Shown here piece by piece: positions 22,735-28,944 of a stretch of DNA of 34,525 bases. A program made the translations under genes and the position numbers. Below the pieces are notes generated by a model. It saw nothing but the letters and a program-made list of their open reading frames with translations. It searched no databases and was not told where the DNA came from. Positions within the stretch are counted from its first letter, which is position 1. Every line of letters starts with the position of its first letter. The stretch comes from Streptomyces montanisoli (GTDB lineage: Bacteria > Actinomycetota > Actinomycetes > Streptomycetales > Streptomycetaceae): contig NZ_JAGIQL010000065.1 of the NCBI RefSeq assembly GCF_017813245.1, forward strand, positions 1-34,525. The letters are read 5' to 3'.

Positions 22735-23649
22735 TCAGGCCCCCTGCGGCGGCTTGGGCGCGGGGATGCCGAAGCTCTCGGGTTCACGGCCCACGCCGGT
22801 GGCCCACGTGTCCGCGATCCGGTCCGCGGACCATCCGCCGTCGTGCAGCGCCACCGCCTTCTCGGCAGGGTGCGACCACAGGGCCAGCCGGTCGCCGCCG
22901 ACGCCGATGGCCTGTCCCGTCACCGCCGCGGAGGCGTCGGAGGCGAGATACACGACGAGTCCGCTGACGTCGTCGACCGTGCCGAGGCCCTCGTCCTTGC
23001 GCATCCATTCCGGCAGCGCGGAGCCGGTGCGCTCCGCCTCCTCCATGGCGGGTGCGAACGCGGGGATGGTACGGGTCATCTCCGTAGCCGCCACGGGTAT
23101 GACGGCGTTGACGGTGATCTCGGCGCGCGCCAGTTCCATGGCCCATGTCCGTGCCATGGACACGATGCCCGCCTTGGCCGCCGAGTAGTTGGTCTGGCCG
23201 AAGTTGCCGCGCTGCCCCGCGGGTGATCCGATCAGCACGAGCCGGCCCCCCGTGCCCTGCTCGCGCATGCGTACGGCGGCGGCACGGGCGCAGGTGAACG
23301 TGGCGCGCAGGTGCACCCGGATCACATCGTCGAAGTCCTCGTCGGTCATCTTCCACAGCACACGGTCGCGGAGGATGCCGGCGTTGGTGACGAGGACGTC
23401 GAGCTGCCCGAAGTGCTCGACGGCCGCCGTGACGAGCCGATCGGCCGCTGCCGTGTCTCCCACCGCCGCGGTGACGCCCACCGCCTTGCCGCCGGCGGCC
23501 TCCACTGCCGCGACCGCCTCGTCGACGGCTGTCCGGTCGACATCGTTGACGACGACGCGGGCACCGGCCGTGCCGAGCGCGCGGGCGTAGCCGAGACCCA
23601 GTCCGCGGCCGCTGCCGGTCACGACGGCGACCTTCCCGGTCAGATTCAT
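22735..23649 (-). CDS. Short-chain dehydrogenase/reductase (candidate beta-hydroxyacyl-CoA dehydrogenase)
   Basis: This 304-residue SDR has the NAD(P) motif VVTGSGRGLGLG, the NAG motif (LVTNAGILRD), catalytic Ser in GSPAGQRG and the YSAAK pair. About 50 residues follow the core (from GVGGDRLALWSHPAEKAV to the end), resembling the extended dehydrogenases of multifunctional beta-oxidation enzymes. In this operon it would oxidise the 3-hydroxy-3-aryl-propionyl-CoA made by the MaoC hydratase. It is the first gene of the leftward operon, with a GGAG nine bases before the ATG and the MarR operator immediately upstream. Confidence 0.86.
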   Translation of the reverse strand: MNLTGKVAVVTGSGRGLGLGYARALGTAGARVVVNDVDRTAVDEAVAAVEAAGGKAVGVTAAVGDTAAADRLVTAAVEHFGQLDVLVTNAGILRDRVLWKMTDEDFDDVIRVHLRATFTCARAAAVRMREQGTGGRLVLIGSPAGQRGNFGQTNYSAAKAGIVSMARTWAMELARAEITVNAVIPVAATEMTRTIPAFAPAMEEAERTGSALPEWMRKDEGLGTVDDVSGLVVYLASDASAAVTGQAIGVGGDRLALWSHPAEKAVALHDGGWSADRIADTWATGVGREPESFGIPAPKPPQGA

Positions 23650-23664
23650 GAGTGCCGCTCCTTC

Positions 23665-23719
23665 ATTGACAGGATTCCTGGCAATCGGCAGTTTTACCTT
23701 CAACAGGAATCCTGTCAAT
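23665..23719. promoter_or_regulatory. Double operator and divergent promoters controlled by the MarR regulator
   Basis: ATTGACAGGATTCCTG (23665-23680) and CAGGAATCCTGTCAAT (23704-23719) are perfect 16-base inverted copies 23 bases apart. Each copy is itself part of a smaller palindrome; TTGACAGGATTCCTGGCAA at 23666-23684 pairs at all but one pair of positions. Reading leftward, TTGACA in the right copy is a consensus -35, with TAAAAC 16 bases on as a -10 for the catabolic operon. The left copy then lies downstream of that promoter. A repressor on both copies would shut it off. TACTCT at 23724-23729 is a candidate -10 for the rightward MarR gene. Confidence 0.8.
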
Positions 23720-23787
23720 GGGGTACTCTCGCTCCCCTGCGCGCGCCGCACGCCGCGGCGGCTGGTCCGAGTGGCAGGGAGTGTGCT

Positions 23788-24243
23788 GTGTGCGAGTCGG
23801 TCGCGACGACGGCGGAGCCGGGCGGGAAGCCGCCGCCTTCCCTCCTCTACTTGGTCAAACGCGCCGAACTCGTCGTCCGGGCCCGCTTGGAGGAGGTCCT
23901 CAAGCCGGCCGGTGTGACGGCGTTGCAGTACACCGCGCTGACGGTGCTGCAAAGGCACGACGGGCTGACCGCCGCACAGCTCGCCCGGGACTCCTTCGTC
24001 ACCGCGCAGTCCATGGCCGACATGCTCCGCACGCTGGAGGCGCGCGGCCACGTGGTGCGCCGTGCCAACCCGGACAACCGGCGGGAGCGCCTGATCTCCC
24101 TGACCGGGGCCGGTCACCGGTTGCTCGCCGACTACGCCGAGCCGGTGGAACGGCTGGAGGCCGCCATGACCGAGGGGCTGTCCGCCCGGCAGGTCGACCG
24201 GCTGAGGAGTGCCTTGGACCATGCCTGGCGGCGCCTGTCCTGA
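23788..24243 (+). CDS. MarR-family regulator (CouR-like candidate)
   Basis: This 151-residue winged-helix protein contains LLYLVKRAELVVRARLEEVL, LQYTALTVLQRHDGLTAAQLA, then SMADMLRTLEARGHVVRRANPDNRRERLISLTGAG, the MarR recognition helix and wing. MarR proteins are dimeric repressors released by aromatic acids or acyl-CoA thioesters; Rhodococcus CouR is released by p-coumaroyl-CoA. The GTG at 23788 was chosen because GGGAG lies about eight bases upstream and no earlier in-frame start fits the operator position. The gene diverges from the SDR-to-PobA operon across the double operator, so it almost certainly controls it and itself. The PaaX gene follows after 32 bases. Confidence 0.87.
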   Translation: MCESVATTAEPGGKPPPSLLYLVKRAELVVRARLEEVLKPAGVTALQYTALTVLQRHDGLTAAQLARDSFVTAQSMADMLRTLEARGHVVRRANPDNRRERLISLTGAGHRLLADYAEPVERLEAAMTEGLSARQVDRLRSALDHAWRRLS

Positions 24244-24263
24244 GGGCTGCCGCACCGCGCCGC

Positions 24264-24275
24264 TATGGTGGGACC
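24264..24275 (+). promoter_or_regulatory. Probable -10 element for a leaderless PaaX-family transcript
   Basis: TATGGT at 24264-24269 is followed by six bases and then GTG at 24276. CTGAGG at 24240-24245 is a possible -35 with an 18-base spacer. The PaaX gene may therefore be transcribed alone as well as by read-through from the MarR gene. Confidence 0.5.
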
Positions 24276-25241
24276 GTGTCGTCCGAGCCGTCTTCCCTCG
24301 AAGCCCTTGTCCTGCGGCGGGCGCGGGAGGGGAGTGTCCTGCCCCGCCAGCAGTCGGGCGCATCGCCCCAGCGCCTGCTGACGACGCTGCTGAGCGAGTA
24401 CTGGCTCGACAGCCCGGCGTCGCTGCCCATGTCCGCGGTCATCTCCCTGCTCGCCGAGTTCGACGTCACCGAGACGAGTGCGAGGGCCACGGCCAACCGC
24501 CTGGTCAAGCGCGGTGTGCTGGAGTCGGAACGCTCCGGCAGGCAGTCCTACCTGCGGCTCAGCGACGACGGCAGGCAGGACAGCCGCCAGAAGGCCGCGA
24601 GCATCGCCGGCTTCGGGGCCGGGTACGACGACTGGGACGGGCTGTGGACGGTGGCGGCCTTCAGCATCCCCGAGCAGCAGCGGCACATCCGGCACCGGGT
24701 GCGCAACTACCTGCGCTGGCTGGGCTTCGCACCGCTGCTCGATGGCCTCTGGGTCTCCGCGCACGCGGATCCGGCCGCACTGGAGCCGATCTTCCGGGCG
24801 GCGGGCGTCGTCAATCTCACCGTCCTGCGCGCTGCCGAGGCGGGCGGCGCCTCGCCTCTGACGGCATGGGACCTGGACGCCCTGGCAAAGGCCTACCGGA
24901 GGTTCGCCGACGACCACGAGGCGTCGGCCGCCGCTCTGGAGGCCGGCAGCACCAGCCCTGTCGCCGCCCTCACCGACCGGCTGCGGGTCTTCGACGCCTG
25001 GCGCGCGTTCCCACCGCTCGACCCCGGCCTGCCGGACGAGGCCCTGCCGCGGGACTGGCCCCGCGCGGCGGCACGGGAACGCTTCCGCGCGCTCTACGAC
25101 GGCCTCGCGCCGCTTGCCGAGATCCGCTTCCGCCAGATCGTCGCCGCCCACGACGAGGCGGCCGCCGCCTGCGTCAGGTACCTCACGACCGCGGACTGGG
25201 CAGTGGCCCGGGGTCCGCTTCCCGGCGCAGCAGCTGACTGA
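24276..25241 (+). CDS. PaaX-family transcriptional regulator, first of two
   Basis: This 321-residue protein has the PaaX layout. An N-terminal winged helix spans residues about 28-95 (ASPQRLLTTLLSEYWLDSP, then SLLAEFDVTETSARATANRLVKRG and GRQSYLRLSDDG). A central domain follows with WDGLWTVAAFSIPEQQRHIRHRVRNYLRWLGFAPLLDGLW, and the C-terminal domain contains FRALYDGLAPLAEIRFRQIV. PaaX of E. coli represses phenylacetate genes and senses phenylacetyl-CoA; relatives govern other aromatic-CoA pathways. No phenylacetate genes are in the window, so its target is unknown, and the adjacent hydroxycinnamate-type operon is a possibility. Its last 59 bases overlap the convergent second PaaX gene. Confidence 0.88.
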   Translation: MSSEPSSLEALVLRRAREGSVLPRQQSGASPQRLLTTLLSEYWLDSPASLPMSAVISLLAEFDVTETSARATANRLVKRGVLESERSGRQSYLRLSDDGRQDSRQKAASIAGFGAGYDDWDGLWTVAAFSIPEQQRHIRHRVRNYLRWLGFAPLLDGLWVSAHADPAALEPIFRAAGVVNLTVLRAAEAGGASPLTAWDLDALAKAYRRFADDHEASAAALEAGSTSPVAALTDRLRVFDAWRAFPPLDPGLPDEALPRDWPRAAARERFRALYDGLAPLAEIRFRQIVAAHDEAAAACVRYLTTADWAVARGPLPGAAAD

Positions 25242-26154
25242 TCGACCGGCAGCGGGCGCGGGCGGCGGCACCGGGGTCGTGGCGGGCCATGATCTGCCCG
25301 GCCCGTGCCTCGGCCAGCGGACCGAGTGCCTCGTAGGCGGCCACGAACAGCGCCCGGGCACGGTCGCGCGGCCAGTGTGATGGCATGTGCTCGCTCGGCA
25401 GGCCCGGGTCGCTCCCCGGGAAGCGCCGGTAGGCGTCCATGAGGTGCGTGCGGGCCACGAGGGCGCGGCGGAGCGCGATATCCCCGGTTCGTGCGAGGTC
25501 CAGCAGTGCGGACGCCTCCTCGATGAACGACTCGTAGACGGTGGCCAGCTCCCGCAGATCCCAGGCGTCGAGCGGGGAGCGGCCCAGGGCCGTGCCGGCG
25601 CTCGTCGTCAGCACGCTGGCCGACTCGATCTCCAGGTCGCCGAGCACGGCCCGGGCCTCGGCCGCGGTCGAGGACGCCGAAACCCATACCGCGTCGTACA
25701 GGGGCGCGAAGCCGCACCAGGTCAGCCTCGACCGCAACAGGTGCCGGCTTCCCCTGCGTTCTTCCGGCACGGAGAAGGCCACCACGGTCCACGTGCCGTC
25801 CCACACGGGACGGAGCCCGAAGCCGGCGATGCGCCTGCCGCCCTCGGCCAGCCGTTGCGAGGCCTCCGCGCCGAGCCGGTAGTAGGTCTGGCGGCCCGCC
25901 CTGCGGATCTCGAGGAGCCCCCGGTGCAACAGACGGTTGAGCGCTGCCCGGGCGCTGGACGGTGTGACGCCGAACTCGGCGAGCAGCTCGATGAGACCGG
26001 CCGACGGCAGGTCCTCCTCCTGGCCGATCCAGTAGTCACCGAGCAAGGTGACCAGAAGGTGCTGTGGCGATGAGCCGCCCCTGCCGCGGGGCATCGGCGG
26101 CCGCTGGGCGCTCTCCCTGCCGTCAGCTTCGGTTCGCACGCTGTGTTTCCCCAT
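25183..26154 (-). CDS. PaaX-family transcriptional regulator, second of two, divergent from the ABC operon
   Basis: This 323-residue paralogue of the neighbouring PaaX protein shares the pattern SPQHLLVTLLGDYWIGQEEDL, LLAEFGVTPSSARAALNRLLHRG and GRQTYYRL in the winged helix, then WDGTWTVVAFSVPEERRGSRHLLRSRLTWCGFAPLYDAVW in the central domain. It diverges from the peptide-type ABC operon across 219 bases that contain a repeated 17-base motif near both promoters, so the operon is its likely target. The ligand is then expected to be something imported or made by that operon, possibly a CoA thioester. The start ATG has only a weak ribosome-binding site. The 3' end overlaps the convergent PaaX gene by 59 bases. 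Confidence 0.88.
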   Translation of the reverse strand: MGKHSVRTEADGRESAQRPPMPRGRGGSSPQHLLVTLLGDYWIGQEEDLPSAGLIELLAEFGVTPSSARAALNRLLHRGLLEIRRAGRQTYYRLGAEASQRLAEGGRRIAGFGLRPVWDGTWTVVAFSVPEERRGSRHLLRSRLTWCGFAPLYDAVWVSASSTAAEARAVLGDLEIESASVLTTSAGTALGRSPLDAWDLRELATVYESFIEEASALLDLARTGDIALRRALVARTHLMDAYRRFPGSDPGLPSEHMPSHWPRDRARALFVAAYEALGPLAEARAGQIMARHDPGAAARARCRSISQLLRREADPGPLPSPRS

Positions 26155-26173
26155 CCGAGAGAGTCAATCTCTA

Positions 26174-26190
26174 TTGCACTTTGCGTGACG
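26174..26190 (+). promoter_or_regulatory. Candidate PaaX operator, copy near the paaX-like start
   Basis: TTGCACTTTGCGTGACG lies 20 bases upstream of the second PaaX gene. It shares TTGCACTT-n4-TGACG with a second copy at 26293 in the same orientation. The surrounding 219 bases are less GC-rich than the genes around them, as expected for a promoter region. Confidence 0.5.
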
Positions 26191-26292
26191 ATGGTACAGG
26201 TGGAGTGCGTACGTTGATCCCTGCGTACTCGTTTCATCGGTGGTGGCAGCCGCTTGCCTTCGAGGAGCCGGATGACGGTAGGAAGAAATGTG

Positions 26293-26309
26293 TTGCACTT
26301 ATATTGACG
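26293..26309 (+). promoter_or_regulatory. Candidate PaaX operator and promoter of the ABC operon
   Basis: TTGCACTTATATTGACG is the second copy of the TTGCACTT-n4-TGACG motif, 65 bases before the binding-protein gene. TTGACG inside it (26304-26309) could be a -35, with TATAAG at 26325-26330 as a -10, though the 15-base spacer is short. A regulator bound here would cover the promoter. Confidence 0.5.
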
Positions 26310-26373
26310 CTCGTAAGCCTCAGCTATAAGTTCACACCAACTCATCGCTGAGAACACACCGCTGGAGTGCGTA

Positions 26374-27966
26374 ATGAGAAGGCCTCTTCGCGGCATGCGG
26401 CGCAGCTCCCGTCCGGCTCGTCGTCACCGTTTCCTCCCCGCGGCCGTCCTGGCCTCCGTGCTCGCGCTGAGCTCCTGCTCGGCGGGCGGAGCCACCAGGG
26501 CGGCGGACACCGGGGACCTCACCATGCAGTTCGAGGGTCCACCGGTGAGCCTCGACCCCGCGAAGGCCGGCAATGGCGGGTCGACGACGTTCGTCTCGCT
26601 CGCCTACGACCCGCTCATCTACCTGAGCGGCGATGGCAGGCTGGTGCCCGACCTGGCCACCTCATGGGGTTTCGCCGGGGACTCCAACACCGTCTTCGAC
26701 CTGCGGTTGCGCGACGGCGTGACGTTCTCCGACGGCGCCCCCCTGACCGCCCGGGCCGTCGTGGCGTCCATGCGCTACTTCCTGCACGCGGGCGGCGGGC
26801 TGGTCGGCAACGTCGGGCACATCGCGAAGGTCGAGGCCCTGGGCCCCATGAAGGTGCGTGTCACCTTCGCGGACCCCAACCCCGAAGCGCCCATGGCGAT
26901 GACGCAGTACAACGGCATGGGCAACATCATCGGCCCGAAGGGGCTGGCCCACCCCGCCTCCCTGCTCACCGCCAGCGACGGTACGGGCCAGTACGTCTAC
27001 GACGGCCAGGACTCGATAGCGGGCAACCGCTACGTGTACCGGAGGAACGACCACTACTTCCGCCCGTCGGCGCAGCAGTTCGACACCGTCTCCATCAAGG
27101 TCATCGGTGACCCCAACGCCGTTCTGGCCGCCGCGAAGACCGGGCAGGTCCAGTACGCGAACGGCAGCGCCAACACCGTCGACGCGGCGCGAGCGGCCGG
27201 CCTCAGGATCAACACCGCGCCCTTCTACAACTGGGCGCTGAACCTCGTCGACCGCACGGGGAAGGTGTCGCCGCCGCTCGCCGATTCGAGAGTCCGCCAC
27301 GCGATCGCCCTGGCATTCGACCGGTCGACGATCGCCCACGGCCTGGCCGGTGCGTACGCCTCGGCCAGCGACCAGATCATGCTTCCCGGCACGGACGGCT
27401 ACAAGGCGTCACTCGGCTACCGGCACAACGTGGCCAGGGCCAAACGCCTCCTCGCGCAGGCCGGTTACCCGCACGGCTTCCGGCTGACGGTACTGACCCA
27501 GTCCATCATCGACCCCAACACCAACTACTCCCAGGCGATCGCGGCGGCCCTCGGGGACATCGGCATCGACGTCACACTCAGGGTGGAGTCGACCGGCATC
27601 GCCCAGTTCACCGGCGACGCGCTGTCCAAGCAGTACGCCGCCACCATCTTTCCCAACGTGGGTGCCAGCATGCAGGCGACCGATCTGCAGATCATGAGCG
27701 GTGTCTTCAACCCCTTCGGCTCCTCGGACAAGGAGCTGAACTCGCTGCTCGCCCGCGCCGCCGCGCAGACCGATGCAGGCGCGCGTACCGACCTCTACCA
27801 GCAGGCGTCCCGCCGGCTCCAGCAACTCGCCTGGTTCGTGCCGGTGTTCGCGACGAAGAACATCTCCTACTCCTCGCCCGACCTCGAACACGTCACGTCG
27901 TCGGTCGTCAACCCCAACCCCGTACCCGTGGGCCCCACGGCCGCCTACTCCTGGCGGCTGAAGTGA
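26374..27966 (+). CDS. Peptide/nickel-type (family 5) ABC transporter substrate-binding lipoprotein
   Basis: This 530-residue protein has an Arg-rich n-region, a hydrophobic stretch and a lipobox ending LALSSC, so it is anchored on the outer face of the membrane. Family SBP_bac_5 features are PVSLDPAKAGN near the N-terminus, ATSWGFAGDSNTVFDLRLRDGVTFSDGAPLTARAVV, RVRHAIALAFDRSTI and NVARAKRLLAQAGYPHGFRLTVL. Members bind peptides, nickel, opines, glycosides or other small ligands, so the substrate cannot be read from the family. It is the first gene of the operon, 219 bases from the divergent PaaX gene. The permease starts 36 bases downstream. The accompanying hydrolases argue for a ligand with ester or amide bonds. 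Confidence 0.9.
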   Translation: MRRPLRGMRRSSRPARRHRFLPAAVLASVLALSSCSAGGATRAADTGDLTMQFEGPPVSLDPAKAGNGGSTTFVSLAYDPLIYLSGDGRLVPDLATSWGFAGDSNTVFDLRLRDGVTFSDGAPLTARAVVASMRYFLHAGGGLVGNVGHIAKVEALGPMKVRVTFADPNPEAPMAMTQYNGMGNIIGPKGLAHPASLLTASDGTGQYVYDGQDSIAGNRYVYRRNDHYFRPSAQQFDTVSIKVIGDPNAVLAAAKTGQVQYANGSANTVDAARAAGLRINTAPFYNWALNLVDRTGKVSPPLADSRVRHAIALAFDRSTIAHGLAGAYASASDQIMLPGTDGYKASLGYRHNVARAKRLLAQAGYPHGFRLTVLTQSIIDPNTNYSQAIAAALGDIGIDVTLRVESTGIAQFTGDALSKQYAATIFPNVGASMQATDLQIMSGVFNPFGSSDKELNSLLARAAAQTDAGARTDLYQQASRRLQQLAWFVPVFATKNISYSSPDLEHVTSSVVNPNPVPVGPTAAYSWRLK

Positions 27967-28002
27967 GCCCGGGGCGGGACCGCGCATGACCGGAGGCACA
28001 TC

Positions 28003-28944
28003 GTGCTGCGGCTGATAGCCAACCGGATCGCGATGTCGATCCCCCTTCTCCTGCTCGTCTCCCTCATCGTGTTCGCCCTGGAGGCCCTCGTCCCCGGGGA
28101 CGCCGCGCAGACCATACTCGGACAGAACGCGACGCCGGCGTCCGTCGCCGCCCTCAGTAAGCAACTCGGTCTGACAGAGCCCTGGTTCGAGCGCTACGGG
28201 CACTGGCTCGCGGGCGCCGTGCACGGTGACCTCGGCACGTCGATCATCAACGGTGTGGACGTCACGTCCAGCCTCGCCACACGCACCGGCGTCACCCTGT
28301 CCCTGCTCGTGCCCGGTCTGCTGCTGAGTGCCGTCGTGGGGATCGCCCTCGGGTTCGCGGCCGCGGTGCGCGGAGGACTGCTCGGCCGGTTCATCGACCT
28401 GGTGACCCTCCTGGGTTTCGCCCTGCCGGGCTTCTGGATCGCGCTCATCATGGTCATCGTCTTCGCCGTACGGCTCGGCTGGCTGCCGGCCACCGGGTAC
28501 CAGCCGCTCACGGAGGACCCCCTCGGCTGGCTGCGCTCCATCGTGCTGCCGGTGATCGCCCTCAGCCTGAACGGCATCACCGCCGTGGCCAAGCAGACCC
28601 GGGACGCCGTTCTCGACGTCCTGGAGGCCGACTACGTGCGGTTCCTGCGGGCCAACGGCGTCAGCAGCCGCTCCCTGCACTACCGGCACGTCCTGCGCAA
28701 CGCCGCCATCCCCGTGGTCACGTCACTCGGCCTGATCGCCGTGGGAATGCTCACCGGCGCCGTCTTCATCGAGAACGTGTTCGTCCTGCCCGGCCTGGGA
28801 TCGCTCGCCACCCAGGCCACACTCGACCACGATGTGCCCCTCATCCTCGGCGTGGGCGTGGTGCTGACCCTCGCGGTCATCCTCGTCAACTTCCTCATCG
28901 ACATCGCCTACGGCTTCCTCAACCCCAAGGTGCGCGTCTCATGA
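28003..28944 (+). CDS. ABC transporter permease, DppB/OppB type
   Basis: This 313-residue inner-membrane protein has six predicted segments. The first is LLLLVSLIVFALEALVPGD, with the DppB-type PGD after it. The EAA coupling loop reads EADYVRFLRANGVSSRSLHYRHVLRNA, and FIENVFVLPGLG is a family signature near the C-terminus. It pairs with the permease half of the next gene to form the channel. The GTG start has CGGAGG seven bases upstream. Its TGA overlaps the next ATG (ATGA), so the two are coupled. Confidence 0.92.
   Translation: MLRLIANRIAMSIPLLLLVSLIVFALEALVPGDAAQTILGQNATPASVAALSKQLGLTEPWFERYGHWLAGAVHGDLGTSIINGVDVTSSLATRTGVTLSLLVPGLLLSAVVGIALGFAAAVRGGLLGRFIDLVTLLGFALPGFWIALIMVIVFAVRLGWLPATGYQPLTEDPLGWLRSIVLPVIALSLNGITAVAKQTRDAVLDVLEADYVRFLRANGVSSRSLHYRHVLRNAAIPVVTSLGLIAVGMLTGAVFIENVFVLPGLGSLATQATLDHDVPLILGVGVVLTLAVILVNFLIDIAYGFLNPKVRVS

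Noticed and set aside
26367..27110. Alternative plus-strand frame overlapping the start of the binding lipoprotein
   Set aside because: Arg/Pro-rich shadow without a signal peptide or family match. The frame from 26374 has a lipobox and full SBP_bac_5 motifs.
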